Shown here: piece by piece, positions 44,019 through 55,328 of the stretch
How positions within the stretch are numbered: position 1 is the stretch's first letter
Layout of the letters: each line of letters opens with the position of its first letter
Source: Aquatica leii
Taxonomy: Eukaryota > Arthropoda > Insecta > Coleoptera > Lampyridae
Direction: 5' to 3'
Assembly: GCA_035610365.1 (NCBI GenBank)
Contig: CM069435.1
Coordinates: 7,280,001-7,344,000, forward strand
Length of the DNA: 64,000 nt
Notes under the pieces: generated by a model
Told to the model about the DNA's origin: nothing
What the model saw: only the letters and a program-made list of their open reading frames with translations
The model's database searches: none
Made by a program: the position numbers and the translations under genes

Positions 44019-44435
44019 CTAGCACTTACCACGTTTGCGACGCCGATGCAAAAGAAGACAATGATTAAAAGAAGGAGACAACAAAGCATAGCTAGAAACG
44101 ACTGAAGAAGTAGATGCAAAAGCAATAATAGAGGTTTTTACATTAGGAGAAAGCGTAGAATATTTATATAGACGTGTAGCAGATCTTGTAGCGACCCGAG
44201 TGTTAGAAAGCTTTATTGTTTCTGGCAATGCGTGACGTAACCTAATAGGATTCCTTCGTCGTGAGTTCGAACCAAAACAATAACGTGTGCTTCTAAAGTG
44301 CGATTAACACTGCGTTGATCACAACCAGATAGAATGTGGTAGTCGTAGATTAGATGCTTGCGTTGATCCGATGGAACAGCTACTTTCCAAACGCAAAGAG
44401 ACACGTACTCGTTTACATAAACGATTTTTCACAAC
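44019..44435 (-). other. Exon-like segment on the minus strand, function unknown
   Basis: The segment begins after a pyrimidine-rich acceptor (CTCGTCGTTTCTGTCGTTAG, ending at 44436). It ends at a strong donor (CGTG|GTAAGTGCTAG, near 44023). Within it two overlapping frames (44404-44213 and 44228-44019) look more protein-like than their surroundings (KHLIYDYHILSGCDQRSVN; TRVATRSATRLYKYSTLS). Neither spans the whole interval, so if it was once an exon it has been frameshifted. Not recognised. Confidence 0.2.
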
Positions 44436-44663
44436 ACACTAACGACAGAAACGACGAGGAGAAGCAATAACTTTAGATGTCAGACTTAAATACCATAGAT
44501 CTGTAGTAGGCCTAATGATCCTAGAAAATAAAAAAAAATAGAAGGAAGAGAAACAAGAGAACAAACAGACCGTGAAGGTTTATCAACTTGAGAGCGACAA
44601 CGAACACAAGTATTTGAGGTAGAAGTACATAAAAAAGAAGAAAGTGTAGAAACATAGAATTAA

Positions 44664-45072
44664 CGTGGCGTGACGTCATCATAAACATTTTTCCAATGAA
44701 CAAAACGGGTTTTAATATCTCCACATTAATGGAATAACGTATGGGTATTCATAAACCGCTAATAACAATACGGAAAATCACAAAAATATGAAGCAATACT
44801 TACCCCAGGAAAATTTTTACAAAGCAGCGAAAATACTACACCCATTTATACTATAGATAAGTGTGAATAATTAGAAATTAAAACTTTGCTAGGCACTTAC
44901 GTTAGAACATATATGCGAAAGAAACCACAGTCACTGGAAAAGTAAGATTTTTTCCGTCAATAATTCGATGTCAAATATTAACGAATTGACAACGTAGAGA
45001 AAAGTGAGCGTTCTGGGAATACATTTTATACGGTACAAACATCATACCGAAATACGTTTCACATAACAAACA
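44664..45072 (-). repeat. Dispersed 0.4-kb repeat, copy 2
   Basis: Second copy of 40741-41131, same orientation, about 80% similar by eye. It starts GTGGCGTGACGTCATCATAA and ends CATACCGAAATACG, then ACATAACAAA. The acceptor-like AG of copy 1 is lost here (GCTTTGTAAAAA). The donor-like CTGGG|GTAAGTATTG is kept. Confidence 0.75.
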
Positions 45073-45733
45073 TAAATACAAAGTAACGTATCTAACCATT
45101 CCATCTGTAAGTAAACCGTTTAAGAGAACTGGTTGTGAGCTTCCAACTCCAATGCATTTAAGTTTTTTTGGAAATTCCACGGACTAGTAAGATGTCATTT
45201 TCAAGCGATCTGACGTATGTTCCTTTTAACGAACCACATTTCATTACTCAACTAGATCTCAATGACTTGATACGGAATTTGGGTTTAACTTAAGAAAAAT
45301 CACAAGTTTTGGGATCTCGATTAATACGTTCTACTACAAGAATCTTTTTGTTGAAAAAGTATTACAAACATTTTTTTACAAAGTTGAAAGAAATTTCTGT
45401 TACTGCAAACACGAAAGAAACAGTATGTCAACTATATTAAATCTTATTCAATATTTAAATCATCTTTTGAAAATCTATGGTGACAAGGTCATTTTTTGAT
45501 TACTTAGACTGCACCAAAGGTTTACCAAATATTGTTGTTTTTTGTGTTTGCGGGATAACTAAGCAGTACAGCAGCATGACCAAATAAAGAAATGGTTCCT
45601 GTAAAATTAATTATAAAATTTGTGAATCATTTCCTGCTCTAACCGTTGTATCACTGCTGAATCCAAAACGGCATTTTGCGCTGAGCTGCAGTTACGTAAA
45701 TATCGTTTCCTCTATTGATTATCCCGCCAAATG
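45073..45733. other. No gene recognised
   Basis: AT-rich spacer between the 0.4-kb repeat and the mariner remnants. The minus frame 45180-44971 runs into the repeat and is not supported. Confidence 0.35.
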
Positions 45734-45985
45734 CTAATTGTTATTCGTTTCTTGCAAACGTATGGAAATAGTTTATCAAAAATTCATCAAAGAATGAGTC
45801 GAGTGTATGGAACAAACTTGATGAGTGTTGATATGTTCATGAATGGTTAAAAAAATTTATTGATTGCCGCAATGACGTGGATGATGAAGGGGGTAAAGGA
45901 CAAAAACAAATGTTCGAAGCCCATTGTAACAGATGATCAGAGCTGGGTTCAATATGCAACAAAACAACAAACAAATCTAAAAAAA
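45734..45985 (+). pseudogene. mariner transposase remnant: HTH and first catalytic strand
   Basis: Plus strand reads RFLQTYGNSLSKIHQRMSRV, YGTNLMSVDMF. After a frame change it gives EWLKKFIDCRNDVDDEGG, the second helix-turn-helix and linker of mariner transposases. It then jumps to VTDDQSWVQYATK, matching the strand with the first catalytic Asp. About 200 bases of the middle are missing. It meets a second mariner remnant in opposite orientation at about 45980. Confidence 0.75.
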
Positions 45986-46510
45986 CTCTTTCAGTCGTAA
46001 TTTATGCCAGCGTTTGATCCAATCTTCAAAACATTTTTTATACTCGGCCTTTGGCATCAGAATCATTTTTGGTGTTTGTATTACGTTCTCTCGGTTGCTG
46101 TTTTGCGTTTTCCGTAGTAGTTTCTGGACTCGGTTGAACAAAAAGAAGTTGCAGAGAGTCAAATCAAGTAAATTCTATGGCTGTTAGATGGTATTCGTTG
46201 CGTTTTTGTCAAAAATTTGGGGATAATGGTAGCGACGGTGCGTTATTGTGATGAGTAGTTTGCTCACAAATTCTTTTGTTGCTAAAATGCTTTACGCAAA
46301 CATAACGCCTAAATAATACTCCTTATTTACTATTTAATCTTTTGGTAAAAATTCATGTTACGGAACACCGTTGTAATCCATAGAAAGCGTGAACATTGCT
46401 TTCTTTTTCAACTGAAAACAATGTGGTTTTTTGAGCTTCGGCATATTCAAACGCCTGATGTCTGGATTGCGTGTCGTACTTATAAACCTATGTCTCGTCT
46501 CCAATTTTAG
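45977..46510 (-). pseudogene. mariner transposase remnant: catalytic and C-terminal part
   Basis: On the minus strand from about 46510: YKYDTQSRHQAFEYAEAQK, VEKESNVHAFYG, HHNNAPSL (the second catalytic Asp of H-x-D-N-A-P-S is replaced by Asn). Then, in the frame 46162-45977, CNFFLFNRVQKLLRKTQNS, YKKCFEDWIKRWHKL. The order is that of the mariner catalytic domain. Several stops and the Asp loss mean it is inactive. It lies tail-to-tail with the plus-strand mariner remnant. Confidence 0.75.
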
Positions 46511-46731
46511 TTAGTTTTAAATTTAGCCATGGAAATCGCAGATGGTGGCATAGTAGTCATTTGGCGTCAACTTTTATTACAATTTCACTAAGTTAGTATT
46601 CAATACGCAGTGAGTCTGAGTGCACGTAATTTTATACGCATATAGTCAAAGGTTGAATACACGTGCATAACCACCCGTTTGAAGTTTTGTCGTTTTTTTT
46701 GTCTTTTACGTAAAATTTAATATTAAGTGAT

Positions 46732-48038
46732 ATGTGTGATAGTGAGCCTGGTCCTTCTAACATAAAAAGACCTAAAATCATTGTAAAAAATCCGCAAAAT
46801 TTAACTGAGCAGGAAATGTTACAATTTTTATATAATTCTGATTATGATGAAGATGAAGACTACGAACCAGACACTTCAGAAAGGAACCGGAAAGCGAAAG
46901 AATCGAATGAGAATGTTGTTGAGTTGTTTATGAAAAAGGGTGGATCAGAGAGGGCTAGGATTTCCTTATGGAAAAACCTCACTCAGGAAGAACTACTCAA
47001 GTTTATAGGATTAGTGTACCATATGGGGATAATAAAACTAAGCAGATTGCAAGATTATTGGAAGACTCATCGTCTACTCAATTTAAAGTGTTTTTCTGAG
47101 CGAATGGGTCGCTATCGATTTCTGGGAATTTTGAGATGCCTCCACTTTGCTAGAAATCTTAGGCAAAATGAACCCGTACCTGGTGATCGGTTATTTATTA
47201 TCAGACCCGTTATAAACTATTTTAATAACAAAATGCGAGAAATATATTATCAGAGTAAAAATGCATCCCTTGATAAGTCGCTGATGCTGTAGCGTGGGCG
47301 ACTCGTCTTTAAACAGTACATTTCAAACAAGAGGCATCGGTATGGTCTGAAACTATACATGCTGACAGAACCAAATGGTCTGATATTGAATTTTGCGGTG
47401 TATATTGGACAATTGGATGAACTTGGGGGTAAGGGACATGCCCAAAAAGTTGTCCTGCATTTGATGAACAACAATCTAAATAAAGTACATTTAGTTTTTA
47501 TGGATAATTACTATAACAGCTCGGAATTAGCTAGAACGTTGCTAAATAATAAAACACATTGCACGAGAACATTACAAGTCAATCAAAAGGGTGTTCCAAA
47601 GGAAGATGTGGGTACCAAATTAAAAATTGGTGTAATCACTGCAAAACATTTTAATGCCATTATGGTAGGAAAGTGTAGGGATAAACGCGAAGTTACTTAT
47701 ATTTCGATGGAATATAAAAATGATATGGTTGACGTAAGCAACAAAAAGGGGGTTGCAAGAACAAAACCAACGGTCAAAAAATAAGTTTTTAGAATTACAG
47801 GTTGATAATTATTGAAAAACTGTTACCTGATCCCTCCAAAGCATTTAGCATATCATTAGTTAGTCAGCATATTTCATCTAAAATAAAGATACATGAAGAA
47901 TCACCTAGGAAAAGATGCCGCGTATCTAGCGAAAAGAAAATTAGAAAGGAGACGGTATGGGAATGTGAAGTTTGTCCCGGCAATCTTGGACTGTGTCTTG
48001 AGCTACACGTTTCCATTCAAAAAAACAGTAGAATTTAA
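46732..48038 (+). pseudogene. piggyBac-type transposase with internal deletion
   Basis: The frame 46732-47292 begins MCDSEPGPSNIKRPKI, has an acidic N-terminus (DYDEDEDYEPDTSE) and the DDE_Tnp_1_7-type core (LWKNLTQEELLKFIGLVYHM; ASLDKSLML with the first catalytic Asp). A TAG at 47290 replaces a probable Trp. After it the frame continues RGRLVFKQYISNKRHRYGLK, FMDNYYNSSELA (second Asp) and ARTKPTVKK. The usual segment with the third Asp (VVDYNxxMGGVD) is absent. The frame 47802-48038 then gives the C-terminal cysteine-rich domain (RKETVWECEVCPGNLGLCLE). A cut-and-paste transposase in life. Internal deletion and two or more stops make it inactive. TTTGGCGTC repeats lie on both sides (46560, 48218, 48270). 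Confidence 0.85.
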
Positions 48039-48856
48039 CCTTATCGATTTTTACTAAACAACAAAAACAATTCTAATTTTTATGTTATTTCTTAGAACTT
48101 ATGTTATGTTATTTTTCATAAAATAGTTAGTAGTGCACAATAAAAGGTAAAAAACATGTAGTTTATTCTGTCTTTTATTTTGACTACAAAAACAACTGAA
48201 TCTAATTAACGACGTTTGGCGTCATGCGCACATTTACGTAAAAATTTTAGTATTTGCGTATGCCGCCATTTGGCGTCTGTTACTAAAAATGGTATTAGTG
48301 ACCTTGAAACATCATTTTACCTAAAATACATAAATAAAAACGTGTAAGCCAGATAAAATAATACTTCAAAGGAACAAAGCGTATTCAGCTCCTCAGGGTG
48401 GTAAAAGAGTTACCACGCGCAGCGAATGGCTTAACTTTATTGATATTTTTATCGGTTTTTGATGTCGATAGCCTGCCACTGCATTCGTCATCGTTGACGG
48501 ACTTACAACCACTTCTAAACCATTCGTGCTACTGGTAGGCGACTTTGACCGTAGAAGTTTTTGCTATTAAATAAAATTTTTGTTATAGATTTTTTTATTT
48601 ACAGTTTTTTAATTTAATTTATGAATTGCTCTATTCTTCTATTTAAAATCAAAAATGCGTAACATTGTATTGCTCTATCATTAACTGTTTTAGAGATAGT
48701 ATCAGTTTAATGCTGAAATAATGTCAACTTTGGAGCCATGGTGGAAGGGTTTTTATGAAAATTTTTAAATCTGCTTGTACCATTGCTTTCCAATATGGAA
48801 TAATCTCTTTGTGGTGTCATATCCTATATACGAATGTATAAAGAATAGACTGTTTG
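48039..48856. other. No gene recognised; right flank of piggyBac copy
   Basis: Contains an AATAAA at about 48141, two TTTGGCGTC words (48218, 48270) and a TTAA followed by CGACGTTTGGCGTC at 48207. That last site could be the right end of the piggyBac element, whose target is TTAA. A clear left partner was not found. Confidence 0.35.
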
Positions 48857-51150
48857 CTAAGTAATTTCCGAGCGAATATCTAATGTCATTGATATCATAA
48901 ATGTGATTCTGTTTGGAAGGTTTTTTATCACTTTTGAAAAACAGCTTGTGGCGTGTGCTTGATTACACCAATAAATCAGCAATAGCAATAGGTCAGTGTC
49001 TTCTCCTGTCACTCTTGTATTTTTAATTTTTGAAGATTCCACTTCAGTTTTAACAATGTCAACATCAGCATCATCAACTGCATAAATTACTGAACAGCCA
49101 CGTTGCCGTATTTCTTCAGCGATTAGAGTAATTATTTTTTGCTTGTTTCCCTTATTAGTGAAAAACATTTTCTTATTTCCTGTGAATGTCATATTTAATG
49201 TGAAGTTCACAGAGAGGAAAATTACATTTGTTTGGCGAACATGGGCCGTGTCTTTTATTCTGTATTCTGATGTATAACCATCAAAAACTACAGTTGCTTG
49301 CCCATAATTAGCTGTCACAAACGACGCATAAGATCTTGCTATATCCCTGAATCTATTGTCTTTATGCCATAGTAGGCGTGCACATTACTTGTATCACCTT
49401 ATCCTGCTGTTGCAAATGGCTGAGAATTATTTGCAGTAACATGCGTAATCAACGCCTTTGGTAGCTTTATCTTGTCTGCTTTCAACAATACCGTTGGAAA
49501 TAATGCAGGAGGAAAGGAGCACAGTTCATATTTAATTTCTTCCGCAAGATCAGTTTCACTCAAAGAAGATGACATAATCAATTGCTGAAATAACAGAGCT
49601 GAGTCCATAGTGGCCTCCTCTTTCTTGAACTTAATGAATAATATAGAAGAAATTGTTTTTGCTTTGTCATTTCGTTTCATTTTATAAGAAAACACCTCCT
49701 GGCTCTAAATGTTTTCCACCATGTCCATAACAATGGTTTTAAATGTTTCAACACATGTTCAGTTGTTGTGACACCAGTTACAATGTTTCGTCTGAATAAG
49801 GTAAATTGGATCTTAGTAGCTAAAGTATTATTCCTTATTTCTTGTCTCGTTTTTTTCGTGTTTGAGTCAAATCGTTATGCTGTTCGCTAGACTTGTATAG
49901 AACGTTTGTTAGCTTCTGCATTGAGTTATTGTACTCCGAATATACGGTATTGACAACGTAATTTTTTGTATTTCGGGGATACCACTACCTCTGGTGAGAC
50001 CTTCACTTGTCTAAAGTGACCTCATTAAACACTGCTCAATTACCATCGGTTGGAAATCTCGTCCATGTTTTATGAGTACGTCGCATCAAATGACCACCTT
50101 TATTGAAAACTGGATTTCAGGATGAGTGTTGTGTTCGGTTCGGTCATGTTTTGTAAGTGAAGGTAAACTGATTTTGTGTAATTCGTATGCCCAGATGCTG
50201 CAAAAATGGGCAGTGTTTCTGTAAGACCTTCAAGTAACATTAGAAATGATTCTAAACGATTTGCAGTAATGCGTTTACAAATGGTAGCTACTGCAGACTG
50301 ATATTCAAGCCAAAGAACGTTAGTTCTTGAGGAAGATCTCAGCTCACTCTTCTTTGAATCTAATGAATCACAAACTTCTTTCAGATATGCATTAGATTTT
50401 AAATCCTTCACATGTATGCTGACTTCCATTAGATTGTCATATGTTTCGAGTAAATTGTCAAAGATAACAGATCTCTCTCCTTTATTACTTGAAAATGAAT
50501 ATTCAATAAGGTTGCTATATAAAGCGGCATCAACTATAAGATGTCTGAGTGAGTTTGTCAAGTAATTTAGACCTTTAATGGTGTAAAGGTTTTTACTTTC
50601 AAGGTATATGTCTCCGCTAGATGTATATGCAGACTTAATGTAACTTTGATTATCTTTACAGATGCTTCTACGATAAGGATCTTTTGTAGCTCGAGATCAA
50701 CATCTTTATCCTTTCTATAATACTGTCTGAGGATCATTACTTTCACGCAGTGTCACTAGATCTGTTAGGCTTTCACTTCATATGTTTCCGGTCATAGGCT
50801 GACACATCAGATCATTCCAAAAACTTTTCCATTACATTTATAAGATCTGATATTAGGCGTTCCTCGTCGTTACTTTGAAAATAGCTGCATGTTTGCCAAA
50901 AAGCTGATACCTGATGTTCGTTTTGTGGGCGTCCCAATTTCAGGTTCTTTACAAATATTTCTTGCATATATTTTTCAGGCATTCTTCTCCCGGTACAGAA
51001 ATTGACGCTATATGACTGATGGTACACACAATCAGTTGCGTAGAGGTCAGCTATGAAAGACTGTATGCGACCACTGACTGAAAATGTCCATTCATCTGAT
51101 CGGTCTTTAATGCACGGTTTCATAGTTTCACCAAAATTTGTTGGAGCCAT
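48857..51150 (-). pseudogene. Decayed member of a multi-copy invertebrate family with a PIN-like nuclease motif
   Basis: Four minus-strand frames in order. 51150-50812 begins MAPTNFGETMKPCIKDRSDE, with ATDCVYHQSYSVNFCTGRR (a Cys/His pair). 50561-50100 is a helical region. 49695-49399 contains MDSALLFQQLIMSSS and FPPALFPTVLLKADKIKLPK. 49318-48857 contains NYGQATVVFDGYTSEYRIKD, then NKQKIITLIAEEI, YAVDDADVDIV and VTGEDTDLLLLLIYWCN. The VVFDGY, D-A-D and GEDTDLLLLL blocks form the acidic pocket pattern of PIN/FEN-like nucleases. They recur in large families of hypothetical proteins in cnidarians, molluscs and insects, probably spread by transposition. Frames are separated by shifts and stops, so the copy is dead. 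Family function is not known to me. Confidence 0.55.
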
Positions 51151-51362
51151 TTTTATTAGTAAAATTAGTAAAATCTACAATTGTTCCACAAAAGAGGCAG
51201 TGAATTTTAGGATCTTAAGTTATACATTTGTTATGTCAAGATTTTTGTACTTATCTATTTCTTGTAAATACAATTATTATGTATATACTAGCGGAATATA
51301 ATTATAACTCAAAAACTAGACGTGGTGGCAAAATTTGGTATTTGATTATGCTGTAAGAACTA

Positions 51363-51502
51363 CCCAAACAACACATTGGTACAAAAAACGTCTAAATGTC
51401 CGTCTAATAAACGTTAATAACGCGTTTAAAAACGTTTTAATGTCTAATAAACGTCCATTAGCCGGACATTTAGACGTTTTTTATACCAATGTGTTGCTTG
51501 GG
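51363..51502. mobile_element. 140-bp palindromic MITE with TA target duplication
   Basis: The left arm (CCCAAACAACACATTGGTAC, AAAAAACGTCTAAATGTCCG; 51363-51402) and the right arm (51463-51502) are inverted copies with two mismatches. TA flanks both ends (51361-51362, 51503-51504). The centre repeats TCTAATAAACGT twice. Size, foldback structure and TA duplication fit a Tc1/mariner-type MITE. Confidence 0.9.
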
Positions 51503-51504
51503 TA

Positions 51505-52959
51505 TATATATCGGCGGATAGTGTATTTGTTAGTAAAAATAATTTTTTGTATTTGAGTTTTTTAATAGTTTTGGTTTTGTTTTAGCTCAGTATGATGGTT
51601 TCAACACGCTAAAGTTGTTAGCAGCAGTTCTTCAATTGATGTAAGTTTGCTTAAATTTTTTCTATAATTTTTATTTTTGTTCAAAATTTATTTCTTTTTA
51701 CAAAACAATCTGTTTTTGTATTTGCACAGCATTATCATTCATTTTACCTATTTTATCATTGTCGACGTCAAATATTTGTTTGATATAGTATTGATTTTAC
51801 GTACACTAAACTAAACCATCAATGTAATCTAATCACCTTTTATTAAAAGCTCTGAGGACATGCTTCTTTTGGAATTGTGCTGTTCTTGTTAATTCAAGTT
51901 GTCATTTTTATTTTTTCAAATATTTCCCTGTTTTAAACCCAAATATTATGCATTCATTGACATATTCCATATTTTTTTGAATGTTTAAATACATAAACGT
52001 GTTAATAAAACGAATGCTTTTATGCAACAAATGTTTTTGTTTTAAATACAAACAAATAATAAATTGCGAGAATATTTAAAACACAACAAATGCTACTAAT
52101 GTTTTGAAACACACAAATTGAAAAAGTTTATTTATTATTAAGCGAGTGTGCAACGAATGTTTCGAATAAATTTAGGAAAATATAAAACGAATACATTGAA
52201 AGGTCGTAATAATATTTCAAACATGCAATAATAACTCAACAAACTTTCTTCAAACATCCAGTACGAGTTACAGAAAAACTTTCATATGCATGTTTGACAA
52301 AAATTACTATACATAACTGTTGGTTAATAAAAATTTAATTAATTTTGTCGAGCCAACAGTTACTAAGTTTGTGTATGTTACATGTATAACATATAAACTG
52401 CTAGTTTGAATTTTCTTAATGTATTCAAAATATTTAATTTTTACTACTTTGCATGCAAACTTATATAAATTTTTGTTGTAATCAATTTTGTTTAATGTAG
52501 AAAATAATAAAAGCTATTATTTTCTTGAGTTTTACGTAAAATTACTTTTAGAATACTGTGCTGGTAATCGATGTCTACCAACTTGAGGACGAGTTCGGTA
52601 GACAAACGTTTAGGAACTAAATGGTTTTCAGAGAAATTTGGTTTGTATGTTTGTTGCTATAGTAAAAAGGCATACTAATATTACAGGTCTGGAATTACAA
52701 AAATTGCATCGGATTGTTATACATTTTCTTAGATTTCAGCTTGGTAAAAACTAAAAAAATACAAAAAAAGTTACATCTTGTCATTTTTTTGCTACACTCA
52801 AATTTTTCTTTGTAATTATGAAATTCTTAATTAATTTAAAACTTTGTATTTTGGGTTAAAAGTTGATAGTAAGTAATACTATTGATGAAGTTGAGCATAT
52901 TTACACTTGTTATTTAGGTTACTAGGAATAAATATAAACAATCTAGTGTTAAATTAGAT
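51505..52959. other. AT-rich, no gene recognised
   Basis: No transposon protein and no open frame of note. Many A/T homopolymers. Nothing further can be supported. Confidence 0.45.
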
Positions 52960-53290
52960 AGATAGATAAAGGACTAATGGAGTCAGATCCGGCAAAAGCA
53001 GTGGTCATACTACCGGTCCTCTTATTCCTCACCGTCGTCCCAAAAAATTTGCGTTAAGCCAAGTTCCAACACCAAGAGATTGATGTGTTGGTGTCCCATC
53101 GTGTTGACAGCACATTGCACGTCTAATATTTGATGGCACACCTTCTAGCAATAAGGAGAAAGAGTTCTCTACAAATTTGTTCGTAATTCGCACCATTTAA
53201 ACGGTGTGGCAGTTAAAAAATGGTTCAATCAGACGATCATTAAGAATACCAGCTATTACATTAATATTTGTTACACAAAGTTATTATTTA
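52960..53290 (-). pseudogene. Tc1-like (DDE_3) transposase fragment
   Basis: Minus strand reads GILNDRLIEPFF, LNGANYEQICREL in one frame and LLLLEGVPSNIRRAMCCQHD, GTPTHQSLGVGTWLNANF in another. GIRGPVV and LLPDLTPL follow. This is the catalytic region with the second Asp (Q-H-D-G-x-P-x-H) and the S-P-D-L-T-P box of the same transposase type as the remnant at 31330. Only about 110 codons remain. Confidence 0.7.
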
Positions 53291-53299
53291 AATCATTTA

Positions 53300-54430
53300 T
53301 TAGTAAAATAACGTTTGTTAAGCTGTAGTACATAGCTGCTACAACAACCTTGTTATTGCCGATGCAACAGAACGCTTGTTACGGTAAGAATTATGGGTAA
53401 CTAAATTTAAATGGAGCGATGGCCGCAGTAGCTCGGTTCTTGTAGGCAAAATGGGGTGGTTTAGAAATTGTGAGGGGAATATTTAAATAAAAGATGTCGT
53501 GGTAGATAAAATTAGTCAAATAGTGATTAGAAATTGTTAGAAATGGGCGCCACACAATTTGTTTAGTTACGGTCCTGTTAAGTAAATTGTAAAAGTTTAA
53601 CAGGGCTCTAGTAGTAGCGAAGGGTTGCTAAAAGAAAAACGGGGAAGGTTAAGCAATAAATAGCAATCAGTAAATTTGATGTAAATATAATGAATTTAGA
53701 CTAAATGGAAATTTACAAAATAATCACTAAAATATTCAATTTTGAATTATGCAAACAAAATATGCGTGAAGTTGAGTAAAACAATCGATAATGGATTTCA
53801 AATATTACAAAAATACAGGATCTAAATTACCTTGTGTTAAAACAAAAGTAGTAAAACTAATTTAATTACGTTAGGTTCGCAAAACAAACAACAACAAAAA
53901 TTTTAATTTGGGGCAGCGATCGTTATTCGACAAGACAGTAATTACAAATTTGAAATACAAAAAAAAATTTACCTTTATTACTTCGCTTATGAAACTCCGT
54001 GCACGGTATTTCCAGTCGAAGTTTCCTTAAATAAAATATTTAAAACAAACAATTGGCCGTCGGCAAATAACAGCCGAGATTTAGAGTTAGGTTCAAGTTT
54101 ACTATCTCGTAGATCAGGGGATGCGCAACCAAATTTATGTAGGTTAATAGGTCAGTTACAATTACGTTATAAGTCAAAAAAAATTTAAGGTAAATCAGAT
54201 AACAACTTCTTATAGAAACAAAGAGAAATTAAATTAAGTAGATTAAGCCAAAGTTTAAATAACAAAAGTGAATTTTAAATAGCAAAAAAAAATTGTAAAA
54301 TTTTATAGTATAAGGAAAAGTTCTTGAATTTCTAAAGTTGATTAAGCAAGTAGGATTTTGAATAAAAGTTCAATGTAGAAAATCAAATCTTTGAGATTTG
54401 CACAAATATGAATTAATTCACAATAAAACG
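53300..54430. other. No gene recognised
   Basis: AT-rich with slightly GC-richer islands (for example 53420-53470 GCGATGGCCGCAGTAGCTCG; 53910 GGGGCAGCGATCG). Could hold LTR or leader remnants of the Copia element to the right. No supporting repeat pair found. Confidence 0.35.
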
Positions 54431-54434
54431 AAGG

Positions 54435-54668
54435 TTAACGGTTGGTTTTCCACTTAGTCAGTTGCTGCAATCGAAGTTGACTTCTCAGCGTAGCGTTAGT
54501 AGAGTTTACAGATGAACGGAGTATTTTGGTTGTTGAAGGAACTCTCACACGTGGAGGAAACAATCCGTTGGAGGAGACGTTCATATGAATTAGAACAATT
54601 TCGTCGAAAGAAAAACCGCTATAAAGAAGAAGGGAGAGAAGCAAAGTCAGATTAACTAAATAAAGCAA
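54435..54668 (-). CDS. Hypothetical small protein, possible spliced exon
   Basis: 77 residues with a hydrophobic N-terminus (MLYLVNLTLLLSLLLYSG) and a basic, Ser/Thr-rich remainder (RVRVPSTTKILRSSVNSTNA). The first 17 codons also fit a small intron: donor CCAG|GTAAAG at about 54690 and acceptor TTCTTCTTTATAG before GGTTTTTCTTTCGACG. The hydrophobic segment may therefore be intron sequence rather than a signal peptide. No homologue recognised. Confidence 0.2.
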   Translation of the reverse strand: MLYLVNLTLLLSLLLYSGFSFDEIVLIHMNVSSNGLFPPRVRVPSTTKILRSSVNSTNATLRSQLRLQQLTKWKTNR

Positions 54669-54699
54669 AAACTAAGTACTTTACCTGGGTATAATAATC

Positions 54700-55305
54700 C
54701 AGCGTTAAGAAAACTAAGTACACTTTTAAAATTTAAAGTAACTTATAGCCGTAAATATACGATTTTTAGTAATTTTAGGAAAGAAACAGGTTCCGTAGAT
54801 ATACTAAAAGTTAGGAAGGTTTCAACGTAATATCCGGTAAAATCACCGTGTTTAAGTAAAGGTTAGTACTTCCAAGGTACAGTAAATTTTTGAAGTGATC
54901 TCAACAAGAGTTTGTCAGGAACTGATTAAAAAAGGAAACGAAGTACCTAAGGTCATAATGACCTCAGAAGATAAAAAAATAAATTCGTCAGCAAACTCGT
55001 GAGAACGCTCGAGTAACTGATAGTTTAAACAATGATCTTGATAAGGACTTGCAGAAAAGCAGAATTTAACCACGTATTAAGCGAAGATAATACGCTCTTA
55101 ATTAATCATAAATTACAAATGATCAACTTTAAAATGTAACGAAATAAAGCGTGAGATTAGCAACAACAGCAAATTCCCACACGTATAACTTAAATGAATG
55201 AAACAGTACCGGATTTAGGAAAATTTGCTCAGGGCGTAACACGCTATAAGTACATGTGGAAGTGTAGATACTTGACAGTTCATCGCTGTAGGTTTACCTT
55301 CAACA
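54700..55305 (-). repeat. Probable 3' LTR region of the Copia element
   Basis: On the minus strand the purine run GAGTGGGAG (55314-55306) is followed by TGTTGAAGG, a classic Copia polypurine tract and LTR start. It lies about 20 bases beyond the end of the pol frame. The 3' end of the LTR was not found and no second LTR is visible, so the extent given is only an upper estimate. Confidence 0.5.
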
Positions 55306-55328
55306 CTCCCACTCAATAAAATAAACAT

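Noticed and set aside
40741-45072. LTR retrotransposon bounded by the two 0.4-kb repeats (TG...CA ends on the minus strand).
   Set aside because: No primer-binding site beside one copy, no purine tract beside the other, no target duplication and no gag-pol text between them. Dispersed repeats are the safer reading.
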